The notes under the pieces were generated by a model. That model saw nothing but the letters and a program-made list of their open reading frames with translations. It did no database searches and had not been told where the DNA came from. A DNA stretch of 64,000 nucleotides from Ruminiclostridium sp. (GTDB taxonomy: Bacteria > Bacillota > Clostridia > Oscillospirales > Ruminococcaceae), in assembly GCA_017625405.1 (NCBI GenBank), contig JAGALB010000043.1, forward strand, positions 89,900 to 153,899. The letters are read 5' to 3'. Shown here one piece after another: positions 1 to 8,104 of this stretch (the first letter of the stretch is position 1; each line of letters starts with the position of its first letter). The position numbers were made by a program, and so were the translations under genes.

Positions 1-11
1 TCAATACTCAT
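1..11 (-). CDS. Start of a further minus-strand gene, cut by the window edge
   Basis: An ATG lies at 11-9 on the minus strand, 5 bases past the coaD stop, and is preceded at normal spacing by the Shine-Dalgarno-like string AAAGGATAAGGA. Only three codons are inside the window, so the product cannot be named. The position suggests it is the next gene of the uvrC-rsmD-coaD operon. Confidence 0.35.
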
Positions 12-16
12 TTTCC

Positions 17-508
17 TTATCCTTTCTGTTTGTCATTAAGTCTTTTCTGAATATCCTCAACAATAGCGGCAGGTACAAAAGCTGATATATCGCCGCCGAA
101 TGAAGCAATCTGCTTTACCATGCTTGAGGAGAGGTAAGTGCTTTCACTGTCTGCACAGAGGAACACAGTTTCTGCTTTTTCGTAAAGGTGCTTGTTTGTA
201 TGCGCCATCTGGAATTCGTATTCAAAGTCCGACATGGCACGAAGCCCTTTAACTATGATATCGCAGTCGTGAGCTGCGAAATAATCTACAATAAGTCCGT
301 CAAAAGTATCAATTTCCACATTCGGAATGTCGTAGCACACTTTTCGGAGCAGGGTAGCTCTTTCTTCGGGAGAGAAGCTTGTTTTCTTGCTGGTGTTTAC
401 CGAAACAAGAACAATAAGCTTATCGAAAAGCTTTGATGCACGTCTTATGATTTCAAGATGACCGTTTGTCACGGGGTCAAAGCTGCCGGGGTAGACCGCT
501 TTTCGCAT
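17..508 (-). CDS. coaD: Phosphopantetheine adenylyltransferase
   Basis: CoaD transfers AMP from ATP to 4'-phosphopantetheine, the penultimate step of coenzyme A synthesis in the cytoplasm. The protein opens with the family hallmark AVYPGSFDPVTNGH, which contains the nucleotidyltransferase T/HxGH motif, and carries SSSMVKQI near residue 130, the counterpart of the family's ISSTxVR loop. From this ATG it is 163 aa, the usual length. An in-frame ATG at 532 has the better ribosome site (AGGTGG, 9 bases upstream) and would add 8 residues and overlap the rsmD stop by 8 bases, so translation may be coupled from there. It is the third gene after uvrC and rsmD; rsmD-coaD adjacency is common in Firmicutes. 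Confidence 0.95.
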   Translation of the reverse strand: MRKAVYPGSFDPVTNGHLEIIRRASKLFDKLIVLVSVNTSKKTSFSPEERATLLRKVCYDIPNVEIDTFDGLIVDYFAAHDCDIIVKGLRAMSDFEYEFQMAHTNKHLYEKAETVFLCADSESTYLSSSMVKQIASFGGDISAFVPAAIVEDIQKRLNDKQKG

Positions 509-524
509 AATGCCGTCTCGCTGA

Positions 525-1085
525 TTACTCATCTTCGGTCTCCACCTCGTTTCTCTTGTAAACGGTAAGACAAATCTGACCGTATTTATATGTCTTGTGA
601 ATTCTGAAGTCGCCCTCTTCTTCGGGGAGCCTGCATTCCTTTTCGTGTTCGCATACGATAATTCCGTTTTCGCTCATTACGCCAACGAGGGCGGGAAGTG
701 AGCGCTGAATCAGCTTCTTGCCATAAGGCGGGTCAAGAAAAGCAATATCAAACTTTGCAGGTGTTGTGCGAAGAAAAGCGGAGTTCGGCATATTGCATAC
801 AACCGCATTATCTTCCAGTTTTGTGTGCTTCAGATTTTCACGGACAACCCCGATTGAAGCAGGGCTGTTATCAACGAAATATGCTTTTGCAGCACCTCTG
901 CTCAGTGCCTCGATTCCCAGCTGACCAGAGCCTGCAAAAAGGTCAAGCACAACTGCATCTTCAAGGTCAAACTGAACAATGCTGAACATTGCTTCTTTTA
1001 TTTTTTCCGCCGTTGGTCTTACAACGTCTGTCCCTTCAAGGGTTTTAAGGCGCATACCTCTGGCAATGCCTGTGATAACTCTCAT
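525..1085 (-). CDS. rsmD: 16S rRNA (guanine(966)-N2)-methyltransferase RsmD
   Basis: RsmD methylates N2 of G966 in 16S rRNA, using S-adenosylmethionine. The 186-aa protein shows the N-terminal MRVITGIARGMRLKT start, the SAM-binding glycine loop VLDLFAGSGQLGIEAL at about residues 46-61, and the N-methyltransferase catalytic motif DPPY inside AFLDPPYGKK near residue 118. Its ATG shares one base with the uvrC stop (TAATG), so the two are translationally coupled. The 3' end overlaps the possible early coaD start. Nothing is missing compared with the family. Confidence 0.95.
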   Translation of the reverse strand: MRVITGIARGMRLKTLEGTDVVRPTAEKIKEAMFSIVQFDLEDAVVLDLFAGSGQLGIEALSRGAAKAYFVDNSPASIGVVRENLKHTKLEDNAVVCNMPNSAFLRTTPAKFDIAFLDPPYGKKLIQRSLPALVGVMSENGIIVCEHEKECRLPEEEGDFRIHKTYKYGQICLTVYKRNEVETEDE

Positions 1086-2908
1086 TAAAAAATCTCCTGT
1101 ATATACAGATGCAGGTTTTCCGCAGTCTCACGGTTGATTTTCGCTGTTTCCATAAGCTCCTCAACAGAAGCTTCACGGATAGCCTGCTTTGTTTTATATT
1201 TTTTCAGCAGTGCAAGAGCTTTCTTTTCGCCTATACCCTTTACACGGGTAAGCTCCAGCTCATATTGCGACTGCTTGTGTTTTTTTCTCTGATAATCGAT
1301 TGAAAAGCGGTGAACCTCGTCCTGGATTTCAGTAAGAAGCTTGAAAAGACTCTTGTTTGAATTTATCTGAATCTCTCCGCCGCCGTCGGAAATTGCTCTT
1401 GTGCGGTGCTTATCGTCTTTTACAAGACCGAAAAGGCTTACTTCAATCCCCATTTCATCAAGCACTTCTTTAACTGCGTTTACATGCCCCTTGCCGCCGT
1501 CCAGCAGTATAAGGTCAGGCATTTCAGAAAAGCTTTCATCGCCGTCAAGGTAGTGGGTAAAGCGTCTGCGGATAACCTCCTGCATACAGCCGTAGTCATC
1601 AACGCCTACAACATCCTTTATGCTGAATTTGCGGTAACCTGCTTTATAAGGTCTGCCGTTCTTATAGGTAATCATGCCTGCAACCCTTGTCTGTTCGCCC
1701 ATGTTTGAAATATCGTAACTTTCGATAAGTACAGGCGTCTTAGGGAGACCAAGCAGCTTCTGCAGATCCTGCAAAGCGGTGATTTCTCTGCTTGTTCTGC
1801 CGACTTTAAGCGACAGATATTCGTCAGCATTGCTTTTAGCAAGGGTAGTGAGCACAAGCCCTTCGCCACGCTTCGGCACAGTTATTGTTACTTTATGACC
1901 GCAGATGCCCCGGAAATATTCTTCCAGCAGGGAATTATCCTCGCTGTCGCCGTCAAGATATATATTTTTGGGAATTTCCTTGCCGTTGCTGTAATACTGC
2001 AACAGAAATTCGCTTCTTATAAGCTCGTTTTCGCATTCATCGCCCACAAAGAAATTTTCCTTGTCGATAAGCTTACCGCCACGGTATTTTACAACCGCTA
2101 TACTTGTAAGCCCCGTATTCTGGGAAACTGCGAACACATCGCAGTCGATATCCCTCTGTGCCTGAATGGATTGTGTCTTTGCGGAACGTGTAATAGCGTT
2201 TATTCTGTCACGGAGAATTGCTGCACGCTCAAAATCCAGATTTTCAGCTGCGTCGTTCATTTCTCTTGTGAGATATTCAACGCTTTCCTTACTGCCGCTT
2301 TTAATGAAGCTCAGCGCTTCTGTAATAGTCTTCTTGTATTCCTCAGGAGAAATCTTACCCTGGCAAACGCCCATACAACGCTTTATGTGGTGGTTGAGGC
2401 AGGGGCGCTCTTTAAAGAAATCCCTTGGAAATACTTTTTTACAGGTTGGGAGCATAAAAATACGATTGCATTCCTCAATAGTCTGCTTTACGGTATAACC
2501 GCTTGTAAAGGGACCGATGTATGTCGAGAAAGGGTCATCCTTGTTGAAGGAGTGCATTATTTTCGGATAATCTCCGCCTGTGATGCGTATATAACTGAAG
2601 CCCTTGTCATCCTTTAATAAAATATTATATTTAGGAGAATGAAGCTTTATAAGGCTTGCTTCCAGCACAAGAGCGTCAAGCTCGGTTTCGGTTACGATAA
2701 AGTCAAAATCGTGGATGTTTGAAACCAGCTTGTAGGTTTTTGGGTTATGTGCTTCCACCGCATGAAAATAAGAGGTGACACGGTTTTTAAGTACCTTTGC
2801 CTTGCCGATATAGATAATTTCCCCCGATTTGTTTTTCATCTGATAAACTCCGGGGCAGAGGGGCAGGTGGTTAGCCTTATCCCTTAAAAAATCAAGTCGT
2901 TCAAACAT
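1085..2908 (-). CDS. uvrC: Excinuclease ABC subunit C
   Basis: UvrC makes both incisions around a DNA lesion after loading by UvrA-UvrB. All expected domains are present in 607 aa: a GIY-YIG nuclease at about 15-95 (GVYQMKNKSGEIIYIGKAK), a UvrB-binding UVR motif near 200-235, an RNase H-like endonuclease domain in the middle (SYDISNMGE and LILLDGGKGH), and tandem helix-hairpin-helix motifs at the C-terminus (RVKGIGEKKALALLKKYKT). It is first in the uvrC-rsmD-coaD operon behind a good sigma-A promoter and the ribosome site GAAGGTG. I saw no LexA-type GAAC-N4-GTTC box in the short upstream region, so there is no visible sign of SOS control. Confidence 0.97.
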   Translation of the reverse strand: MFERLDFLRDKANHLPLCPGVYQMKNKSGEIIYIGKAKVLKNRVTSYFHAVEAHNPKTYKLVSNIHDFDFIVTETELDALVLEASLIKLHSPKYNILLKDDKGFSYIRITGGDYPKIMHSFNKDDPFSTYIGPFTSGYTVKQTIEECNRIFMLPTCKKVFPRDFFKERPCLNHHIKRCMGVCQGKISPEEYKKTITEALSFIKSGSKESVEYLTREMNDAAENLDFERAAILRDRINAITRSAKTQSIQAQRDIDCDVFAVSQNTGLTSIAVVKYRGGKLIDKENFFVGDECENELIRSEFLLQYYSNGKEIPKNIYLDGDSEDNSLLEEYFRGICGHKVTITVPKRGEGLVLTTLAKSNADEYLSLKVGRTSREITALQDLQKLLGLPKTPVLIESYDISNMGEQTRVAGMITYKNGRPYKAGYRKFSIKDVVGVDDYGCMQEVIRRRFTHYLDGDESFSEMPDLILLDGGKGHVNAVKEVLDEMGIEVSLFGLVKDDKHRTRAISDGGGEIQINSNKSLFKLLTEIQDEVHRFSIDYQRKKHKQSQYELELTRVKGIGEKKALALLKKYKTKQAIREASVEELMETAKINRETAENLHLYIQEIF

Positions 2909-2942
2909 TAAAACACCTTCAAAACCCAGCTATACATATTAA

Positions 2943-2971
2943 ATAATACCACAATTCGCCCCTTATGTCAA
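2943..2971 (-). promoter_or_regulatory. Sigma-A promoter of the uvrC operon
   Basis: On the minus strand TTGACA (2971-2966) is followed after 17 bases by TATTAT (2948-2943). The uvrC ATG is about 35 bases downstream of the -10. Confidence 0.8.
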
Positions 2972-3000
2972 GTTTTTTGTGTTTTACGGGAAATTGTGCG

Positions 3001-3029
3001 TTGACAAGCTTTTGGGGGAGTGGTATAAT
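3001..3029 (+). promoter_or_regulatory. Consensus sigma-A promoter of the 70-aa membrane protein gene
   Basis: TTGACA at 3001-3006 and TATAAT at 3024-3029 are separated by exactly 17 bases, a perfect consensus. The promoter lies back to back with the uvrC promoter, about 30 bases away. Confidence 0.88.
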
Positions 3030-3054
3030 TTTTATATCAGAAAGGATTGATAAC

Positions 3055-3267
3055 ATGAAAAAATATCTCCCCCTCGCACTCCTCATAATCTCCATTGCTT
3101 TCGCTTTTGCTTTTATCGGTTTTACCGCATATGATATCCACGTTTACAATACAACCGTAAATTCCGCACCGCTTTATGCGTTTATCCTTGCCCGTGCAGT
3201 TGAATTTATCATACCTGCGGTTATATTTTATATTATTTCAAGAGTTCTGAAGAAAAAAATTTTATAA
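3055..3267 (+). CDS. Small two-helix membrane protein of unknown function
   Basis: I do not recognise the family. The 70-residue protein starts at the ATG at 3055, preceded 8 bases upstream by GAAAGGA; longer in-frame starts lie upstream of the promoter and are excluded by it. Two hydrophobic segments are clear: about residues 4-24 (LPLALLIISIAFAFAFIGF) and about 42-62 (ILARAVEFIIPAVIFYII), the second followed by a basic tail (RVLKKKIL), which predicts a cytoplasmic C-terminus. The gene is monocistronic between a perfect promoter and a strong terminator, so it is probably expressed on its own. Its function is unknown. Confidence 0.75.
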   Translation: MKKYLPLALLIISIAFAFAFIGFTAYDIHVYNTTVNSAPLYAFILARAVEFIIPAVIFYIISRVLKKKIL

Positions 3268-3273
3268 AAACGC

Positions 3274-3305
3274 ACCCCGAAAAGAACAACCGTTCTTTCC
3301 GGGGT
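3274..3305. terminator. Bidirectional terminator between the 70-aa gene and hydF
   Basis: ACCCCG and AAAGAAC (3274-3287) pair with GTTCTTT and CGGGGT (3292-3305) with one mismatch and a 4-base loop. T-rich sequence follows on both strands, so it can serve both convergent genes. Confidence 0.85.
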
Positions 3306-3311
3306 ATATTT

Positions 3312-4514
3312 TTATTCATCAAGCGCCTTGACCGCCTCTGGGAAAAGCTCAATGCTTCTTCTGAGAATGCCGTTCATGTGCGCTATGGCAATACCGTAGT
3401 TTGTAATCGGTATTCCATTATCAAGAGTCTGCTTGACTCTGTACTTCATTTCACGCTCGCTGAGCATACAGCCTCCGCAGTGAATCACAAGCTTGTAGCC
3501 ATCGAGCGTTTCGGGGAACTGCGTACCCGATGTAAATTCAAAGGTAACATCCTTTCCCGTGTGCTTTTTTATAAGTGCAGGAAGCTTTACCGTGCCGATA
3601 TCACCGCATTGTCTGTGGTGGGTACAGCCCTCCGAAATCAGGATTCTGTCACCGTCCTGAAGCTTATCCAAAGCCGCAGCACCTCTTACCGCAGAAATAA
3701 GGTCGCCCTTATAGCGTGCAAAAAGGATAGAGAATGACGTCAGCGGAATATCATCGGGAGTATCCTTTGAAACTCTCGCAAAAGCCTGTGAATCGGTGAT
3801 TACCATTTTCGGCTTTCTGCCGAAGGCTTTCAGCGTTTCAGGCAGCTCGTTATCTCGTGTAACTACCGAAACGGCACCGGAATCCAAAATATCACGGATA
3901 GTCTGCTGCTGGGGCAGGATAAGACGCCCCTTAGGTGCGGCCTTGTCGATAGGTACAACCAGTACAATAACATCATTCTGGTCTATCAGATCGCCCACAA
4001 CCCTGCGGTTGTTTTCTTCCTGCTTTACAAGCTTTCCGATAAGCTCTTTAAGCTCGTAGATGTTTGTATTATCCTTAGCGCTTACGTATATTTGATTTTC
4101 GGAAGAGGGTGTTTTATCTGAACGTAAATCCGATTTGTTGAATGCAATGATGTAGGGGATATTCTTGTCCCTGAAAATGGTTATAAGACCTTTTTCAGCG
4201 TCGCAAAGCTCAATGTTCTCGGTAACAAGCACCGCAATATCCGTGTAATTCAGCACCTGTCTTGCTTTTTTTACCCGCATTTCACCAAGCTCACCCACGT
4301 CATCAATACCAGGAGTATCAATGATTACAACAGGTCCCAGCGGTAGTAATTCCATTGCTTTTCTTACAGGGTCGGTTGTAGTGCCTTTTACATCGGAAAC
4401 GAGCGATAAATCCTGACCTGTAACAGCATTTACAACACTGGATTTTCCTGCGTTACGCAGTCCGAAAAAGCCTATATGCAGGCGTTCTGCGGATACAGTT
4501 TCGTTAAGTCCCAT
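3312..4514 (-). CDS. hydF: [FeFe]-hydrogenase maturation GTPase HydF
   Basis: HydF is the scaffold on which the 2Fe subcluster of the H-cluster is assembled before transfer to apo-HydA. The 400-aa protein has an N-terminal TrmE/Era-type GTPase domain with P-loop GLRNAGKSS (18-26), switch G3 motif DTPG (66-69) and G4 motif NKSD. The C-terminal cluster-binding signature CxHx45HCxxC is intact (C297, H299, H345, C346, C349). It is the last gene of the operon, 9 bases after hydG, and has the strong ribosome site AGGAGG. The order TM1266-hydE-hydG-hydF forms a complete maturation cassette, though no hydrogenase structural gene lies in the window. Confidence 0.97.
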   Translation of the reverse strand: MGLNETVSAERLHIGFFGLRNAGKSSVVNAVTGQDLSLVSDVKGTTTDPVRKAMELLPLGPVVIIDTPGIDDVGELGEMRVKKARQVLNYTDIAVLVTENIELCDAEKGLITIFRDKNIPYIIAFNKSDLRSDKTPSSENQIYVSAKDNTNIYELKELIGKLVKQEENNRRVVGDLIDQNDVIVLVVPIDKAAPKGRLILPQQQTIRDILDSGAVSVVTRDNELPETLKAFGRKPKMVITDSQAFARVSKDTPDDIPLTSFSILFARYKGDLISAVRGAAALDKLQDGDRILISEGCTHHRQCGDIGTVKLPALIKKHTGKDVTFEFTSGTQFPETLDGYKLVIHCGGCMLSEREMKYRVKQTLDNGIPITNYGIAIAHMNGILRRSIELFPEAVKALDE

Positions 4515-4523
4515 AGAACCTCC

Positions 4524-5972
4524 TCAGAAACGGAAATCTCTTCTGTTGGAATTCTTGATGTCTTCAATGTTCTTCTTTGCAATATCTCTTACCTTATCGG
4601 TGGGAATCTTCTCAAGTTCCTTTTCAATGAGTTCAAATCCGACTTTCTTTGTTTCTTCGCTTGCGTAGTCAACAAGATATTCGGTAAGAGTCATAAGAGC
4701 GTTGGGGTGGCAGCAGTTGAGAATCTGACCGTTCTTGCAAAGAGCCATAAAGCGGTCGCCGGTTCTGCCTTCACGGTAGCATGCTGTGCAGAAGGAGGGA
4801 ATATGACCGCATTCCATGAGCCATTTTACAACCTCGTCAAGTGTTCTCTGATCGGAAACGTCGAACTGCTCGCTGTCGTGAGGACGCTCTTCTTCTGTAT
4901 AACCGCCGACGGAAGTTCTGGATGCACCGCTTATCTGGGAAATGCCCATATTAAGCACCTTTCCACGCACTTCTTCGGATTCTCTTGTGGAGATAATCAT
5001 GCCTGTGTAGGGAACTGCAAGACGGATACAAGCGATAATCTTTTCAAAGATTTCATCGGAAATTGAGTTGTCGAATACGTTGGGGTCGATATCGTTTGCC
5101 TTCTTGATTCTGGGGACGCTGATTGTGTGAGGACCAACGCCGTGAACAGCCTCAAGGTGCTCAGCGTGCATGAGAAGCCCTGCAAATTCGTACTTGTAAA
5201 GCTCAAGTCCGAACAGAACACCAAGACCTACGTCATCAATACCGCCCTCCATAGCTCTGTCCATAGCCTCTGTGTGGTAAGCATAGTCGTGCTTGGGTCC
5301 TGTGGGGTGAAGCTTTAAGTAGCTTTCCTTGTGGTATGTTTCCTGGAACAGGATATATGTACCGATGCCTGCTTCCTTGAGCTTGCGGTAGTTTTCAACG
5401 GTAGTAGCGGCGATGTTTACATTTACACGTCTGATAGCGCCGTTCTTATGGTTGATGCTGTAAATAGTCTTGATACATTCAAGAATGTACTCGATAGGGT
5501 TGTTTACAGGGTCTTCGCCTGCTTCAATGGCAAGACGCTTGTGACCCATATCCTGAAGTGCGATAACTTCAGCCTTTACTTCTTCCTGTGTAAGCTTCTT
5601 ACGTGCAATGCTCTTGTTCTTCATGTGATAAGGGCAGTAAACACAGCCGTTTACACAGTAGTTGGAGAGGTAGAGAGGTGCAAACATAACGATACGGTTA
5701 CCGTAGAATGCAAGCTTGATTTCCTCTGCAATTTCAGCGATGCGCTTGTTTACAGAAGGGTCATCACAGGCGAGAAGTACGGAAGCTTCTCTGTGGGAAA
5801 GCCCCTGACAAACGCAGCCATTGCCGTTTTTCTGAGGGCGTGCTTTTTCAAGAATAGAGTTTATAAGCTCCATATTGTTCTTGTTTGCTTCTGCGTATTC
5901 AAGTGTTTCGAGAATTTCTCCGTCGTGAATGAATTCTTCAGCCTTTAAAGATTTGGGATTGTAGTTTGCCAT
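4524..5972 (-). CDS. hydG: [FeFe]-hydrogenase maturase HydG (radical SAM tyrosine lyase)
   Basis: HydG cleaves tyrosine to p-cresol and dehydroglycine and makes the CO and CN ligands of the H-cluster. The 482-aa protein has the radical SAM cluster motif CX3CX2C (C106, C110, C113) and the second, C-terminal cluster motif CX2CX22C (C395, C398, C421), which separates HydG from the related thiamine enzyme ThiH. The central barrel is full length. It follows hydE by 25 bases and precedes hydF by 9, so the three are surely co-transcribed. Confidence 0.97.
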   Translation of the reverse strand: MANYNPKSLKAEEFIHDGEILETLEYAEANKNNMELINSILEKARPQKNGNGCVCQGLSHREASVLLACDDPSVNKRIAEIAEEIKLAFYGNRIVMFAPLYLSNYCVNGCVYCPYHMKNKSIARKKLTQEEVKAEVIALQDMGHKRLAIEAGEDPVNNPIEYILECIKTIYSINHKNGAIRRVNVNIAATTVENYRKLKEAGIGTYILFQETYHKESYLKLHPTGPKHDYAYHTEAMDRAMEGGIDDVGLGVLFGLELYKYEFAGLLMHAEHLEAVHGVGPHTISVPRIKKANDIDPNVFDNSISDEIFEKIIACIRLAVPYTGMIISTRESEEVRGKVLNMGISQISGASRTSVGGYTEEERPHDSEQFDVSDQRTLDEVVKWLMECGHIPSFCTACYREGRTGDRFMALCKNGQILNCCHPNALMTLTEYLVDYASEETKKVGFELIEKELEKIPTDKVRDIAKKNIEDIKNSNRRDFRF

Positions 5973-5997
5973 TTTATTTATGTCCTTTCGTATTAAA

Positions 5998-7047
5998 TTA
6001 CTTTTTGAAATCTCCTCGGTCAGTTACGACTTCAAAGCCTATCTTTTTCATGCTCTTCGCAAGATTATTCACAGCCTCAGCCGCTTCATCGCCTGTACTG
6101 ATTTTGCCGTTATACAGCATATATTTTTTTCGCACGGAAACAGGGGAGAGGTTGGGCATTACGACATTAGCGCCCGACAGGATACCTTTTTCACGTCCGC
6201 CGTTCATAATCGTGCCGAGTGCCGTTGTAGCAGGCAGCAGGATTTTCGGGTGAATGAGTCTTATAATTGACAGCAGATAGCAGGTCATTTCCGCCGTTCC
6301 CGCAGGATAGTCCCTGAAAGGTGTATCCTTATGAGGAATAAACGGACCTATACCACACATCTGCGGTCTGAATTCTTCAATGAATTTCAGGTCTTTTGCA
6401 ATATGGCGGTTTGTCTGGAAGGGTGAACCAACCATAAACCCGCAGCCCGTCTGAAAACCGATTTCCTTAAGGTTCTTAAGACACTCCATGCGGTTGTCAA
6501 AGGATAGCTCTTTCGGGTGCAGCTTTTCGTAATGCTCCTTATCGGCGGTTTCGTGACGCAGCAAAAAGCGGTCTGCACCTGCCGTAAACAATTTTTCATA
6601 GCTTTCACGACTGCGCTCGCCTATGGACAGGGTAACTGCACAATCGGGATATTTTGCTTTCAGTTTTTTTATAACCGAACACATAAATTCATCTGAAAAG
6701 CTTCCGTCCTCACCGCCTTGCATTACAAAGGTGCGGAAGCCGAGGTTATATCCCTCATCGGCACATTCGAGAATCTCCGTTTCGGTAAGCCTGTATCGGT
6801 CACAGTTCCTGTTTCCTCGTCTTATACCGCAGTAAAGACAGTCGTTTTTGCAGATATTCCCGATTTCGATAAGCCCACGTATGTAGACTGCTTTTCCGTA
6901 GTGCTTTTCACGGACAGCTCTTGCTTTTTCTGCAAGAATTTCTGCCGCTTCATCTGTTTTGTTCGTTATGAGATATTCGTATTCGTCAAGTGTCAGGCTG
7001 TGAGTGTTTTCAAGTTTTTCAATAAGTTCTAAAATCTTCTTATCCAT
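5998..7047 (-). CDS. hydE: [FeFe]-hydrogenase maturase HydE (radical SAM)
   Basis: HydE is the radical SAM enzyme that acts on the HydG product on the way to the azadithiolate-bridged diiron unit. The 349-aa protein has the CX3CX2C cluster motif at C66, C70 and C73 (CKNDCLYCGI), the glycine-rich MQGGEDG stretch typical of SAM binding, and the HydE-type ending with GANVVMPNLSP. Its ATG lies inside the end of the upstream regulator gene (8-base overlap), so the two are translationally coupled. Confidence 0.96.
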   Translation of the reverse strand: MDKKILELIEKLENTHSLTLDEYEYLITNKTDEAAEILAEKARAVREKHYGKAVYIRGLIEIGNICKNDCLYCGIRRGNRNCDRYRLTETEILECADEGYNLGFRTFVMQGGEDGSFSDEFMCSVIKKLKAKYPDCAVTLSIGERSRESYEKLFTAGADRFLLRHETADKEHYEKLHPKELSFDNRMECLKNLKEIGFQTGCGFMVGSPFQTNRHIAKDLKFIEEFRPQMCGIGPFIPHKDTPFRDYPAGTAEMTCYLLSIIRLIHPKILLPATTALGTIMNGGREKGILSGANVVMPNLSPVSVRKKYMLYNGKISTGDEAAEAVNNLAKSMKKIGFEVVTDRGDFKK

Positions 7048-7309
7048 TACCTTTTACATTTGAGTAAGCGGTTTTGACGCTTATACCGCTCAGCTTTCCT
7101 ATTCTGCCCGACATTGCGGATATTGTATCCTGCGGTGCGTCAAGGGCAATGCTTACGATATTGATGTTTTTTTCACGGTAGGGAACTCCCATTCTTCCGA
7201 TTATGTAACTGCCGTATTCGTGGAGAATGGCATTGAGCGCTTCGGTAGAATCTGTATCCTCAACGATAATTCCCATTACCGCTACACGTGTTTCCTTATT
7301 TTCTGTCAT
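7040..7309 (-). CDS. TM1266-type iron-only hydrogenase system regulator
   Basis: The 89-aa protein starts MTENKETRVAVMGIIVED and contains GSYIIGRMGVPYREKNINIV and a C-terminal SGRIGKLSGISVKT. This pattern matches the small ACT-like proteins annotated beside hydE/hydF as putative regulators of the iron-only hydrogenase system (TM1266 family). The role is assigned by neighbourhood; no biochemical function is evident from the sequence. The start is set by AAGGA 8 bases before the ATG at 7309; a longer in-frame reading has no ribosome site and runs into the leader. It overlaps hydE by 8 bases and is first in the operon. Confidence 0.85.
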   Translation of the reverse strand: MTENKETRVAVMGIIVEDTDSTEALNAILHEYGSYIIGRMGVPYREKNINIVSIALDAPQDTISAMSGRIGKLSGISVKTAYSNVKGNG

Positions 7310-7373
7310 AGTTTTTTCCTTCTGAATTGTGGTTGTAAAACGAAAAACCGCACCATTTCTATAAAAACGCATA

Positions 7374-7418
7374 GAAAGGCACGGCAATATAATATTCATT
7401 ATTATGCTGTCGCCTTTC
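7374..7418 (-). promoter_or_regulatory. Long hairpin in the hyd operon leader
   Basis: GAAAGGC (7374-7380) is complementary to GCCTTTC (7412-7418), and ATAATA (7389-7394) to TATTAT (7400-7405), giving an interrupted stem of about 45 bases inside the roughly 135-base leader of the hyd mRNA. A second small inverted repeat, CAGAAA-ATC-TTTCTG, follows at about 7422-7436. There is no T-run after it, so it is not a plain terminator. A protein- or RNA-level control site is possible but unproven. Confidence 0.5.
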
Positions 7419-7451
7419 AGTCAGAAAATCTTTCTGTCAGGTTACATTTAT

Positions 7452-7480
7452 ATTATACAACTTTGTCGGGAAATTGTCAA
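7452..7480 (-). promoter_or_regulatory. Consensus sigma-A promoter of the hyd maturation operon
   Basis: On the minus strand TTGACA (7480-7475), a 17-base spacer and TATAAT (7457-7452) form a perfect consensus. The first gene starts about 140 bases downstream, leaving a long leader. Confidence 0.88.
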
Positions 7481-7507
7481 TAGGAAGTGTATGGAATGTA
7501 TTTGCAA

Positions 7508-8080
7508 TCATTCCAACGCAATAAGGTCAGAGCGTTCATATCTGTTATGTCCCTGTAAGCTCTTTTTGTATTTCCAGCAGATAATGGCCTCTTCAAGACT
7601 TTTTCCGTGATTGTCTTCAAAGAAATCACGGACGTATGTGTTATACTCAAATTGCTTATCAATGGTTGTTTTTTTGTTTTTCTTTTCTTCCAGAATCTGA
7701 TAGTAGGCTTCAATAGCGTCACTATAAGTTTTTCCTGCATTGGTTTTCAACCATTTCTGAAACATAACGTTAAAAGAAAAACCTTTGCCGATTTTTTCCT
7801 TGAAAAAGGCTCTGTGCTTTTCTGAGCAGACGATGTTTTCCTCTATTATTGTATTTTCAGCAATCATACCGATGCTTGTTGCTGCTTTTCTTCCGGCAGA
7901 TGCCTCAGATATTTTTCCTGTGTCAAGAAAATATGCAATCCTGTCCGTAAGTTCAAGCTTACCGCCTGAAACAGGCAGATTGTTCTGTCTGCAGAAGCTC
8001 ACTAATTCTTCTTTGAGATAATAAAAGCTGCGGAACGTTTTTCCGTCTAAATCTTTATTTAAATCAGGTCTTTCGTTCAT
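7508..8080 (-). CDS. SAP-domain-like protein of unknown function (DUF6434-like)
   Basis: The 190-aa protein begins MNERPDLNKDLDGKTFRSFY and has a SAP-like helix-turn-helix segment at about 18-48 (LKEELVSFCRQNNLPVSGGKLELTDRIAYFL), a fold often used to bind nucleic acid. Its second half (FNVMFQKWLKTNAGKTYSDAIEAYYQI, then EYNTYVRDFFEDNHGKSLEEAIICWKYKK) looks like two copies of a short helical unit. I recall such proteins annotated as SAP domain/DUF6434, with no known role. The start is fixed by GGAGA 7 bases before the ATG at 8080; longer readings run into the 103-bp repeat. It may be read through from rnr, since I see no promoter of its own. Confidence 0.75.
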   Translation of the reverse strand: MNERPDLNKDLDGKTFRSFYYLKEELVSFCRQNNLPVSGGKLELTDRIAYFLDTGKISEASAGRKAATSIGMIAENTIIEENIVCSEKHRAFFKEKIGKGFSFNVMFQKWLKTNAGKTYSDAIEAYYQILEEKKNKKTTIDKQFEYNTYVRDFFEDNHGKSLEEAIICWKYKKSLQGHNRYERSDLIALE

Positions 8081-8104
8081 AATAATTCTCCGGTCTTCGC
8101 CCTC

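Noticed and set aside
1895-2617. Plus-strand open frame of 240 codons opposite uvrC
   Set aside because: It is antisense to a clear gene, has no ribosome site and shows no domain.
2909-2942. LexA/SOS box before uvrC
   Set aside because: No GAAC-N4-GTTC or close variant occurs between promoter and start.
5331-5948. Plus-strand open frame of 205 codons opposite hydG
   Set aside because: It is antisense to the conserved hydG core, including the cysteine motif region; no ribosome site.
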